Assembly (NCBI RefSeq): GCF_002850745.1
Contig: NZ_KZ559478.1
Coordinates: 17,369-81,368, forward strand
Direction of reading: 5' to 3'
From: Nonomuraea indica
GTDB taxonomy: Bacteria > Actinomycetota > Actinomycetes > Streptosporangiales > Streptosporangiaceae
DNA length: 64,000 nt
The notes beneath the pieces are model-generated. The model did no database searches, was not told the DNA's origin, and was given only the letters and a program-made list of their open reading frames with translations. The translations under genes and the position numbers were made by a program. Below, one piece after another: positions 24,623 through 33,549 of this stretch. Positions within the stretch are counted from its first letter, which is position 1; each line of letters begins with the position of its first letter.

Positions 24623-25941
24623 TGATGTTCATCCCCAACCTCGACCCTGACCGGGCTACTTTTCTCGCAACCAGAAACAAGCTGTCTCCCGTTACGGTGC
24701 CTGCTTGGCCTCGGATTGACAAGGATCTTCCGCAGGTGCAAGTTGAGGTCACCTGGGTCCGATTCTCGACCTTGAACCATCGGACAAAGGCCGAGCAGCT
24801 TCGGGAAATCCACCAGACTGGCCGTGACGATCTCTTCACACACGATCCGCTGGGGCCTGACGCTCAACAGGCCCAGTATGGCATCCTATGCCGCCAAGAC
24901 GGCTTCGAGCTTTTGAAGGCCGATCTCGCAGACAGAGGCCAACAGGACCCGGCAATCTTGACCGCCGACGGAGTGCTGATCAACGGCAACCGCCGCTGCG
25001 CGGCAATGCGGTCACTCTACGAGGAAGACAACAACCTCCGATTCCAGTACATCAGGTGCTTGGTGCTGCCCGAGGACGCCACGGCCGAGGAACTGATCTA
25101 CCTCGAAGCCGAACTACAGGTCGCCCGCGACTTCAAGCAGGACTACTCCTGGGTCAACGAGGCGATGCTGATCGAGGACCTCTTCAACCGCGCGGGCAAG
25201 GACTGGAAGAAGGTGGCCGCGCGCATGCACCGCAAGGTCAGCGACGTTCGAGAGCTCTACGACAAGCTGCAGCAGGTTCATCAGCTGGTTGAGCTGTCAC
25301 AGGGCGCTCGCCTCCATGTCGACTTCGCCGACAATGAATCGGCCTTCGATGAATTGGCCAAGCACATCAAGAACAGGCCGACGAAGGAGGCTGACGCGGT
25401 CAAGGCCGTATACTTCCTCGGCACACTCGCGGGGACCGAATACCGAAATCTCCGCCACCTGCGGCGCGCCGACGCCGCCGAGCTCGTACGACAGGAGATC
25501 GAGGGCAACCCTGCGCTCAAGCCGGTGCTCGACATCGCCGAAGAGTCCGCTCCTGGGGAGAGCGAGGACAATCTCCTGGACGACGTGCTGGGCGAAAGCG
25601 AACCGCAGTCTCCGCTTCACAACGTGCTCAGCTTCGTTGCGACCAAGCGGCCGGGCGCGAATATTACCCTCGCGAGCGGAGACAAGGTTGCCGTCCAGGA
25701 CGTGCTCGGAAGCCTGAGGAGTGCCATCACCACGGTCGCCTTCGAGGCCGCGGAAGAGCAACGTGACCAGAGCGCGGTTGCTGCTCCGGTGGTCAGGGCC
25801 GATAAGGCCATTGCGGAATTGAAACGGGCGCAGTCCGCTCTCCCCAAGGCTCGGGCCCTCGACGATTGGGATGAGGCGGCCTTCTCGGAGAAGGTCGACC
25901 AGTTGGAGAAGCTCATTGCGAAAATCAAGGGGTCTCGGTGA
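24622..25941 (+). CDS. ParB/sulfiredoxin-like protein
   Basis: 439 residues. DGVLINGNRRCAAMRSLYEE at about 116-135 has the G-N-R-R of ParB N-terminal (Srx-like) domains, which bind CTP or ATP or act as nucleases. A helical HTH-like middle follows (KDWKKVAARMHRKVSDVRELYDKL) and a long acidic C-terminus with a coiled coil (ELKRAQSALPKARALDDWDE). In ParB the middle HTH region reads parS; here it may bind DNA or a partner. AGGA precedes the ATG. Stop overlaps the next start (GTGA). Confidence 0.75.
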   Translation: MMFIPNLDPDRATFLATRNKLSPVTVPAWPRIDKDLPQVQVEVTWVRFSTLNHRTKAEQLREIHQTGRDDLFTHDPLGPDAQQAQYGILCRQDGFELLKADLADRGQQDPAILTADGVLINGNRRCAAMRSLYEEDNNLRFQYIRCLVLPEDATAEELIYLEAELQVARDFKQDYSWVNEAMLIEDLFNRAGKDWKKVAARMHRKVSDVRELYDKLQQVHQLVELSQGARLHVDFADNESAFDELAKHIKNRPTKEADAVKAVYFLGTLAGTEYRNLRHLRRADAAELVRQEIEGNPALKPVLDIAEESAPGESEDNLLDDVLGESEPQSPLHNVLSFVATKRPGANITLASGDKVAVQDVLGSLRSAITTVAFEAAEEQRDQSAVAAPVVRADKAIAELKRAQSALPKARALDDWDEAAFSEKVDQLEKLIAKIKGSR

Positions 25942-27821
25942 TCTTCGCGGAGCTCTATCGTGGCGGCCGCCCGGTCGTCGTCCTCGAGCGAGGGGGCGGT
26001 TCCAGTGACGGAGCGTGGGCGCGGCTGCAGGAGGCTATGTCCCGCGGTGTGATGGGGGGGTCAGCCAATCGCGCAGAGATACGTGCGGACGTCTTCCTCG
26101 CAGAACTAAGCGCAGTCAGGGAGGTTCGCTCGCTCTTCGGCCAAGGCCTCAGCTTCGGGCCGACGCTCACCGATCAGCTCAGATCGCTAGCACGCGACCG
26201 CAAGTCGCGCGAGACCGCGATCTCAGAACCCGCAGACGTCCCATTGGACGATCTCGAAGCGGAGCTCGGCAGGGCAGGGTTCCGCAGGAAGCTCAAGCCG
26301 TTCCAGCTCGAGAACCTGGCTACGATCATGCGCCTGCCGCATGGGGCAGATTTCTCGGTGCCAGGCGCGGGCAAAACGACCGTCGCACTGGCCAACTTCA
26401 CTCTCAACCGGGCGCGTGGCAGGGTCGAACAGCTGCTGGTCATCGGCCCGATCGCCGCCTTCCAAGCTTGGAAGGAGGACTCTGCTGCATGCCTGAACAC
26501 GGCTCCGTCGATCGCCATCCACACCGGCCCTGGATCGCTGATTCCCGAAGACATCGACATCCTCCTCACCAACTACAACCGCGTCGCCGCCGACTATGAC
26601 CGGATCAGGCAGTATGTGGCTCATCGGCCAACGCAGGTCGTCCTGGACGAGGCACACCGGATCAAGAGGGGTGAACAGGGGGTTCACGGTCGGGCTGTCC
26701 TCGACCTCGCTTACGCCGCCGAACGTAGAGACGTGCTCACGGGCACACCGGCGCCGCAGGGGGCATATGACCTCATTGCGCCGATCCGCTTCTTGTACCC
26801 GGGACAGGACCAACAGATCCTCCCAGCTAGCGTCTACTTCGAACGCGACGGGAGAGAGCCGGAGGTGCTAGAGGCGACCAGTAGAGCGATCTCACGCTAC
26901 TTCGTACGGACACCGAAGTCTCGGCTCGAGCTGCCCGCTACGCGTTTCACTGTGGAGCCTCGTCCCATGGGTCCCATTCAGCAGGCGATTTACGACGCTC
27001 TCCTCGGGAGGTATAGAGGAGAGTTCCAGCTCAATCGAGACGAGCGACGACGGTTCAACCGGCTGGGGCGGATCATGATGTATCTGCTCGAGGCCGCCAC
27101 GAACCCCATGCTGTTGATCGCGGGATCTGATGAGCACGACCAGCAGGGTTTTCAACATCCGCCCCTCAACCTCCGCGGCGACGAGGCAATCGCCGAACTC
27201 CTCCAGCGATACCGCGAACACGAAATGCCCTGGAAGTACCAGCGAATCACGGAAATAGTCACCGAGGCTGCAGCGAAGAACGAGAAGGTACTCGTCTGGT
27301 CGACCTTCGTGCGGAACTTGAAGATCTTGGGTGCCCATCTCAAGGAGTTCCAGCCGGCGATTGTCCATGGGGGAATTCCTCCCGAGGACGGCGCGCCGCT
27401 GGGAGTCCTGACACGCGAGGCCGAACTCCACAGGTTCCGCAACAATCCTGACTGCAGCATCCTTCTGGCCAATCCAGCGGCGTGCGGAGAGGGCGTTAGC
27501 CTTCATCACTGGTGCCACCACGCGGTGTACCTCGACCGGACGTTCAATGCGGGGCATTACCTCCAAAGCCAAGATCGGATTCACCGTCTCGGCTTGCAGG
27601 ATGGCACTACCACCCGCTTCACAATCCTTCTCAGCGAAGGAACGATCGACCAGAGCGTAGAAGGAAGATTGCGCGATAAGATCATCGCTTTGTCCCGGCT
27701 GATGGACGATCCCGGCCTGGTCCGGGTCGCATTGCCAGAGCCAGACGAGGACGCCTCTGACCTGCCGGTGGCCAGTGACGACATAACGGCCCTGGTCTCT
27801 CACCTGCAACATGGCGGGTGA
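25938..27821 (+). CDS. SNF2-family DNA translocase/helicase
   Basis: 627 residues. Motif I is SVPGAGKTTV (about 141-149), motif II DEAHRIKRG at 237-245, motif III LTGTPAPQG, and motif VI QSQDRIHRLG at about 543. The first 110 residues are unlike SNF2 and may hold a partner-binding or DNA-recognition role. SNF2 ATPases translocate along duplex DNA without strand separation and are the motor in several restriction and defence systems. GTG start overlaps the previous stop, and its stop overlaps the next GTG. Confidence 0.88.
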   Translation: MIFAELYRGGRPVVVLERGGGSSDGAWARLQEAMSRGVMGGSANRAEIRADVFLAELSAVREVRSLFGQGLSFGPTLTDQLRSLARDRKSRETAISEPADVPLDDLEAELGRAGFRRKLKPFQLENLATIMRLPHGADFSVPGAGKTTVALANFTLNRARGRVEQLLVIGPIAAFQAWKEDSAACLNTAPSIAIHTGPGSLIPEDIDILLTNYNRVAADYDRIRQYVAHRPTQVVLDEAHRIKRGEQGVHGRAVLDLAYAAERRDVLTGTPAPQGAYDLIAPIRFLYPGQDQQILPASVYFERDGREPEVLEATSRAISRYFVRTPKSRLELPATRFTVEPRPMGPIQQAIYDALLGRYRGEFQLNRDERRRFNRLGRIMMYLLEAATNPMLLIAGSDEHDQQGFQHPPLNLRGDEAIAELLQRYREHEMPWKYQRITEIVTEAAAKNEKVLVWSTFVRNLKILGAHLKEFQPAIVHGGIPPEDGAPLGVLTREAELHRFRNNPDCSILLANPAACGEGVSLHHWCHHAVYLDRTFNAGHYLQSQDRIHRLGLQDGTTTRFTILLSEGTIDQSVEGRLRDKIIALSRLMDDPGLVRVALPEPDEDASDLPVASDDITALVSHLQHGG

Positions 27822-28738
27822 CAGTGCTTCCACGGCATGGACTTGCCTATAGCGTCCTGCTGCTCACCCGCGTCGCCAGCCTGGCACCCAGGAGCAGCAT
27901 TGACGACTGGACAAACGCTGCCCGTGCCCATGGCTCCTACCTGGCCTCGGCCATTGACCTTGAGGCCTCCGCAGCGTTTCTAGTGGCCTGCGGTCTCGTC
28001 AATCGCACAGACCCTATTTTGCTGAGTCCACAGCTCACCGAAGTCGCCGGTCTCGGCGACGCCGTGAGCCTCTCGGACGTTGCGCGCCTCCTGTTAGCCA
28101 CCGCCCCACCGCCTTGGCTCCGCCTCGCGATCTCCGCCGGCGGAGTCTCACGCGAGTACATCCCCGCCGAAGATCTCAAGGGCCTACTCTGGCTCGAACC
28201 CGATCTGGATCGGGTTCTCCTTGACGCCTACGCTGATCTCGACCAGTCCAACCAGGCAGCGATGCGTAAACGCATCGGCGATGCTGCCGAGCTCGTCGTC
28301 CTTGCGGCTCTTCGGCACGCTGGGCACAAGCCGGTCCACGTCTCGCAGATCTCCGACTCGTATGGCTATGACATTGAGGCCCGTGGCACGGGTGCTGACC
28401 GCATCGAAGTAAAGGCGGCCGGACCTATGACGAGGGGGACCTTTCATCTCACGCGCAACGAGTACGCGAAGAGCCTGCAGCACGGCCACCAGTGGCGTCT
28501 TATCCAGGTCGTATTCAACAGCGCCGCCTTCGTTGCCGACGAACTCAACGCCTCGCATGTCGCGGCCGTCTGCCAACTCGCTCCCGGAACTCTCCAGAAG
28601 ATCGTTCCGCCAGACACTCCGCAGTTCACCTGGGAGGGATCCGCACTATTGTCCCCTCCCGATACAGCGTGGCTTTCGCCGGGACTCGTCCTGGACCCTG
28701 ACACCAAGATTCCGGGAATCGGTAGCTTCGCTGACTGA
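27818..28738 (+). CDS. DUF3883 (PD-(D/E)XK-like) protein
   Basis: 306 residues. The N-terminus (1-130) is helical. The C-terminal part has the DUF3883 pattern: GDAAELVVLAALRHAGHKPVHV, GYDIEARG, then IEVKAAG with Glu197 and Lys199 of a PD-(D/E)XK core, and FHLTRNEYAKSLQHG. This is a restriction-endonuclease fold common at the C-terminus of helicases and in defence loci. It closes a four-gene set joined by 1-4 bp overlaps. Confidence 0.78.
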   Translation: MTVLPRHGLAYSVLLLTRVASLAPRSSIDDWTNAARAHGSYLASAIDLEASAAFLVACGLVNRTDPILLSPQLTEVAGLGDAVSLSDVARLLLATAPPPWLRLAISAGGVSREYIPAEDLKGLLWLEPDLDRVLLDAYADLDQSNQAAMRKRIGDAAELVVLAALRHAGHKPVHVSQISDSYGYDIEARGTGADRIEVKAAGPMTRGTFHLTRNEYAKSLQHGHQWRLIQVVFNSAAFVADELNASHVAAVCQLAPGTLQKIVPPDTPQFTWEGSALLSPPDTAWLSPGLVLDPDTKIPGIGSFAD

Positions 28739-28836
28739 AGCCCAAGCGGCCCAGAAGCCGGCGGCCCGGTCGTGGAGCCGGGCAGTCAAAGTGCGACCCT
28801 CTTGCCTCTCCACTGGTTCGGGACAAAGATGTCACC

Positions 28837-29085
28837 ATGGCTAGGATCAAGGAGTTCTTCCGAGTTACGAAAAGTTCAGGACCACATCCCACGGAAGTGG
28901 AATGCGGCTATCAGGCGATCCACACAGATGAGGGCGTCTTTTTGCAGCTCAGCACATACGGTTCGGACGAACGACAGTCCGAAAAGAAAACAAGCCAGAC
29001 CCTTCAGCTCGATCGACAACGTGCCGCAGAGCTGCTTTACATCATCACGAGCACCTTTCCTGATTTGAAGGTGGAGAGGGCCTGA
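28837..29085 (+). CDS. small hypothetical protein downstream of the DUF3883 gene
   Basis: 82 residues, MARIKEFFRVTKSSGPHPTE at the start, with a beta-rich middle (CGYQAIHTDEGVFLQLSTYG) and a helix (DRQRAAELLYIITSTF). Function unknown. It lies 98 bp after the four-gene operon and has no strong ribosome site, so it may be separately expressed. Such small proteins often end restriction-like operons. Confidence 0.5.
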   Translation: MARIKEFFRVTKSSGPHPTEVECGYQAIHTDEGVFLQLSTYGSDERQSEKKTSQTLQLDRQRAAELLYIITSTFPDLKVERA

Positions 29086-29541
29086 GGAACAGGATCAACT
29101 TGATAGAGACTCGTGGCGGATAGCGACAGCGGGTACATCGACCTGCGCGTTTAACAAACATGCACTCCGACGTGCTCGCCGTCAGGCCGGAACAAGTGTG
29201 AATCCTACGAAACGCAAGTCATCTACGAGCGCTCTACCATTTTTCGAAGTCGACCGCCGGTCGTGAATTCAGCGATCCAGGTACGCATACAGCCGTATGG
29301 CCTGCGGCATCACAGTTCACCCCGTTACCTGGTAGACCGGAGAGGACTGCCTCGCCTCCACTTTTCTCGATCTTGAGTTGACCAGCTATGAGGTTCGGCC
29401 GGAGGCCGATTTCTTGCCATGGTCAGCGCGGTTGCCCGGCTACCGCGCCGGGTGGGCGGGGGTTCGACGGGCCAAAGGGGGACCTTTCCGCTCTTGGGGA
29501 CGAAGTGGTGATGGCTCAGACTGGTGCCGGAAGAGCATCTA

Positions 29542-29580
29542 GCCGGGGCCAGGGGCCGTGATGATCTACCTGGCCCCGGC
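29542..29580. terminator. 12-bp perfect inverted repeat
   Basis: GCCGGGGCCAGG (29542-29553) pairs with 29569-29580 around a 15-nt loop. It adjoins the transposase remnant and may be an IS end or terminator. Confidence 0.4.
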
Positions 29581-29615
29581 CATCGCGGCGCCATGCGGAG
29601 ACGCAAGCGGCGGCC

Positions 29616-30105
29616 TCAGTGCAACCCGCCGTCGACGGCGGGCAGGCGTTGCCCTAGTCGTTTGAGCTTGTAACGGCAGGAGTCAGTGCCGGTAAACTCG
29701 CAGCCTAGTGCGACGATCTCCAGCCAGTTCTGGTTTTCGGTGCAGTCATGCAGGGGCGGGTTACGCAGGCCGGTGTCCTTGGCCGCGGTGATGCAGGTCC
29801 AAATCGGCGAGCTGGCTAGCGGTGCCAGTCGCGAACAAGTGAAGCGGTGCCTATCGAGATCCGTGAAACGCAGCTGGGCGACGGCATGCGGGCATTGTTT
29901 GCGAACGATAACGCGCAGCCCCTTCGCCCAGCTGGTCAACTCCAGCAGCCCGTGAGCTCAGTGGCCCAGGCGTCGGGACAGACTTGGCAGCCGGGCTCGG
30001 GACGGTGGCGGCGAGTTCGCAGATCACGGTAGCGATGTCGTCGGTGATGGATCCTTTATGAAGTACTTCAGCCATCGTCCGGGCGTCTAGCCAGGAGCTA
30101 CGCAC
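29616..30105 (-). pseudogene. IS1380-type transposase remnant
   Basis: The minus-strand frame ending at 29616 reads KGLRVIVRKQCPHAVAQLRF, then DTGLRNPPLHDCTENQNWLE, segments that match my memory of the C-terminal part of IS1380 transposases (conserved RVIVRKERPHPGAQLRFTD and ARDTGLRNLPLHD). Upstream sequence to about 30105 continues in another frame, so the gene is frameshifted. No N-terminal catalytic part is recognisable. Confidence 0.45.
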
Positions 30106-30452
30106 GGGTGCTCGCCGCCGGATTCGCTACGGAACAGCACGTTTGCGCCACTGGGCGCGGTGTAGCTGGTTTACGGCGAGCCGGGTCGCCTCGATGCGGC
30201 CGGCAGCGGTGTTGGAGGCGGCGTTGCCACGTCGGGCTGTACCGATTCACCCCTCGAACAGTCAGTGTGCTCTGCGAAGTTCGCTCCGCCACCTGGCAGC
30301 ACCAGGATGGCTATCGGCTGCTAGCTCTACAACGGCACGTAGTCAAGTCTTTGAAAGCAGCCTATACCCTGGCGTACATGCTTTTGGTGGCAGCTCGGAG
30401 TGTGCCTGGACTTATCTGACCTAACACCCTCTCCTGAGAGGTGAAAGCTTAA

Positions 30453-31082
30453 TCAATTACGGCGCAGCCTTACAAAGACACTCTCAATCTTAGCCACGCC
30501 CGCAAGGACGCTTTCTACTCTCTGCTTCGCGAGCGCAGGGTCAGGCGGATTTTGAACAACTTGCGCCGACTGATGAGCAACTAAGCCGCGCATCACACCA
30601 AAGCTATTCATATCGGCAAGCCAAACGTTATCGAACTCGGCTTCTTGAAACCCGAGAGGGAGAAGCATTTTCATTAGGTTGGCCTCTTTTATGCCGTGAT
30701 TATCGCGCTGAAGATATTCACGATGCAACTTAAACGCCTTTTTTACAACCGCGTCAAACAAGTCCGCCGAGACTTGCTTAGACAAAGACTTAGGAGCTAC
30801 TACTTTCCTCTCGTTGTATAACATCAAAGCCGCCATACAGAGGCTTGATTTACCTTTAGACTTCCAGCGTTCTTCCGCCTTTTCCAGCAAATCCAAACAC
30901 ATATACTCGATGTAGGACTCGATCTCCGCATGGCACAGCACGATGTATGCTCTGACGTGATCGTATTGATCAGCCGTGTAGTTGCCTAGCAGATCAATGG
31001 CGGGAAGAAATATTCTTTCTAAATTCGCTAAACGCTTGCATAAGCGGCTATACCTACGAGACGGCAATGTCGCCATCCGCAT
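30453..31082 (-). CDS. HEPN protein (MAE_28990/MAE_18760-like)
   Basis: 209 residues, all helical, in visibly AT-richer DNA than its surroundings. CHAEIESYIEYMCLDLLEKA (about 50-69) and RGLVAH at 165-170 (R-x4-H) give the two active-site helices of a HEPN RNase of the MAE_28990 type. It overlaps the 3' end of the upstream DUF262 gene by 29 bp, so the two are cotranscribed. HEPN proteins usually act as metal-independent RNases released by a partner. Confidence 0.75.
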   Translation of the reverse strand: MRMATLPSRRYSRLCKRLANLERIFLPAIDLLGNYTADQYDHVRAYIVLCHAEIESYIEYMCLDLLEKAEERWKSKGKSSLCMAALMLYNERKVVAPKSLSKQVSADLFDAVVKKAFKLHREYLQRDNHGIKEANLMKMLLPLGFQEAEFDNVWLADMNSFGVMRGLVAHQSAQVVQNPPDPALAKQRVESVLAGVAKIESVFVRLRRN

Positions 31083-32241
31083 CGAAGGAAGGCAGATGGA
31101 TGTCGATACCTATGATGTCCCTCAGAGCGCGCCCCCACTGGATGAGTCTCGTACCCGTCGCCTCCCTACTCTTAGTCGTGGCTGTAATCGCTAGGTAGAA
31201 TTCTTGTTCACGGCATAGCGATTGATATTTCTGCTTAATTTGATGCTCTCGCCCGATAGTCGCGGCACGTATATTTTCATGACGAAAATAATAAGCCATG
31301 ATGTCGAAAACGGCACGATTGAAAGGTCTTTCAAACTCACTGCCGTTCCAGCGGCGAAAGGCGTCGGCCCCAAAAATCTCCCTTGTTAGAACTATTGCGG
31401 CTACGCATTCGTTAGCCATATCCTTAAGCTCATTTTCGCTTTTCTGCCACATCTTGTTGAGATTCACGCACGTCCGATCCAGAAGCACCTTCAGGTTACT
31501 GGAATAACCTTCAAGATATAGCGCGAATGCATAGAAGCGGACTAGAAGTTCGACGTCTCGCATGCGAAAATCAGGGGTTTTTGTCTTTGCCGAAAATAGG
31601 GATGCAAAGATAAGCTTCTGAGAGGTATAAGAGTTCGCAAAGTCCACGAACCCTCCCGGATAGAGAGCCTGCCTAAGTTCCTGAGGGCTTAGAGGGACAT
31701 TGCCCGTATTTAGACGATGGAATATCAAATAGAGGAACTCGTCCTGCTTCCAATTTCGAATAACCATAGTGCGGACGGTTTGCGTCTCCAGGGAGAAGCG
31801 GGCCTCATCGGGAAGAGCATCGATCGACTTTCCGTTGAGATCGCTTCTCAACTCAAGCCCGGCGAGCTTGAAATTCCCTTTAGAGAATTGCATGATGGTT
31901 AGAAGCCGCTGCTTACCATCTAGCACAACGAAGCCACTCCCGCTCCGGCTCTTTCTTTCGGCCAAGACGATCTGAGGCACAGGAAGCCCCACAATCAGCG
32001 ACTCAATGAATCTACTCTTCTTCTTTCGATCCCATGCATCCCTGCGCTGGAAAACGGGATCCATATCTATCTGACTACGAGAGATCAGATTGAGCAGCGT
32101 TTCAGTGGTCCAATCACTTGAGACAACGATGGCATCGAAGCTAACTTGCTCTTCGAAGCCTTCAAGATCGTCTTCGGACTCGCTAAAGAGATCCTCGGCA
32201 TCACTGTCGACGTCTTCTTGATAGAGAGAGTTTTTCAGCAT
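31054..32241 (-). CDS. DUF262 protein (GmrS/ParB-Srx-like)
   Basis: 395 residues. The DUF262 core carries PVFQRRDAWDRKKKSRFIES (about 62-81) and VVLDGKQRL (D-G-x-Q-R, about 105-113). This Srx/ParB-like fold is the NTPase and nuclease half of GmrSD-type modification-dependent restriction enzymes. The C-terminal region (200-395) is helical with no HNH motif, so the GmrD half is absent and the linked HEPN protein may be the effector. The N-terminal 30 residues are very acidic. Lower GC and codon use suggest separate acquisition. Confidence 0.82.
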   Translation of the reverse strand: MLKNSLYQEDVDSDAEDLFSESEDDLEGFEEQVSFDAIVVSSDWTTETLLNLISRSQIDMDPVFQRRDAWDRKKKSRFIESLIVGLPVPQIVLAERKSRSGSGFVVLDGKQRLLTIMQFSKGNFKLAGLELRSDLNGKSIDALPDEARFSLETQTVRTMVIRNWKQDEFLYLIFHRLNTGNVPLSPQELRQALYPGGFVDFANSYTSQKLIFASLFSAKTKTPDFRMRDVELLVRFYAFALYLEGYSSNLKVLLDRTCVNLNKMWQKSENELKDMANECVAAIVLTREIFGADAFRRWNGSEFERPFNRAVFDIMAYYFRHENIRAATIGREHQIKQKYQSLCREQEFYLAITATTKSREATGTRLIQWGRALRDIIGIDIHLPSFDADGDIAVS

Positions 32242-33549
32242 ATGACATTCAGCTCCAAGAATATTGCATTCGCAAGTATCATAAACAATCAGTTCGATCG
32301 CAAACGACCATGGAGGTCGCTATTGCTGTCGTATCCGTAATGCGTCGCGGTACTACGTGCAACCTCCTGCCTCTGTTGCTGTGAGCGCCTTCGAGGAAGG
32401 TGCGCCGCAGACGCTTGTTCCGCCTCGAGAGCCGCAGAGCTATCGTGCCATGGAGGAGCTGCGGAGGTACAGGACGCACGAAGCACGTAGATGCGTGCCG
32501 TACAGCTGCTCAGCATCCCCCAGGTCAACCCACCTAACTTTCGACTCCATTCAGACCATCCCATCTTCGAAAGGATCGTGCCTGTACCAGGGAGGACATC
32601 CACTGCGTATTTGCAGGTGGTCAGCGCCGCGCCACCTCCCCGCCTCTCGGACCGGGAGGGACGCAAGCCCACTGGGCTACTTGCGAAATGCCCTTATGAG
32701 CAACGGCCACATCACCGGTGTTCGTGCAGGCGAAGGACTGTAGGACGAGGACTTGGCCACCACTCTCCTACAGCGAGCGCCGCGGAGGTTCGTCCCGTTC
32801 GCCGTAGGGCCCCAGACGACCAGGCCGTGCCCTCGACTTCTGGCGCGTGCCGCTCACATGTCGATATTTGTCGACGACACGCGAGGGCCTGCCTATGAAT
32901 TTGATCTAGGTCTCATCGAACGAGCGGCAAGTCCTTGCAGGCCTGTTCCAGGTCCGATGCCCAGATCCACAGTCGGCGACGCGGTGGTACGTGGTAGCTG
33001 TACAGGCCGACCTCGGTCATCGCACGAAGGTCCACACATACCCGCTGATAGGCCCCCGCGATTGTCTTGGCCGGGTCCAGCAGATTCGTCACGCCGAGCT
33101 TGATGCAGGCCCGGTACTCGCACTCCAGGATGAGGTCTTCACCAAATTCGTGCCACGCTCCCAACTTCTTGGTCCGGCATTCTCTGCCTCGGCAAGGAGG
33201 AGATTGAGGTCGAACGTCCGCGGGATCGAGGGGTAGAGCGTCCTCCAGACCCGCATCGAAGAGTAGCGCCAGCTGGACCTCCCCTTCGCCTTTCCTGTTC
33301 GGTTAGCAATCGGCGCCGTGACAAGCCGCCAAATGCGCCCCGTCCACCAGCCGAGAACGCTGCGCAAGGCGACACGACCAGTCCATGAGCGAGATCCGCT
33401 GCTGGGAGCCCGCAAGTCGCGATGGCGTCTCTCGACGACGCTGACGGTCGCGGCTCGCCGCCAGCACCACGAGCAGCACCTCAAATGACAGGGTTGGTCG
33501 TACCACCTACGCCGTACAATTCATCACCCCGAGCATGGAGGAGTGAGCT
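32242..33549. other. gene-poor region
   Basis: About 1.3 kb without intact genes. A frameshifted remnant lies at 32913-33490 (separate entry). The final 60 bp hold the upstream region of the helicase-nuclease gene. Confidence 0.45.
32913..33490 (-). pseudogene. frameshifted gene remnant, function unknown
   Basis: Two minus-strand frames join into plausible protein: YPSIPRTFDLNLLLAEAENA, then after a shift near 33165 KLGAWHEFGEDLILECEYRA, TNLLDPAKTIAGAYQRVCVD and RRRLWIWASDLEQACKDL, ending at 32913. The composition is protein-like, unlike the shadow frames around it. No family recognised. Confidence 0.3.

Larger units (their letters stand above)
29086..30452. other. gene-poor region with a transposase remnant
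   Basis: No intact gene. It contains the IS1380-like fragments (see separate entry) and a 12-bp inverted repeat at 29542-29580. The rest is unassigned. Confidence 0.5.

Noticed and set aside
19291..28738. DISARM or BREX
   Set aside because: There is an m5C methyltransferase and a helicase, but I see no DUF1998, PLD protein, PglZ or BrxC-like gene.
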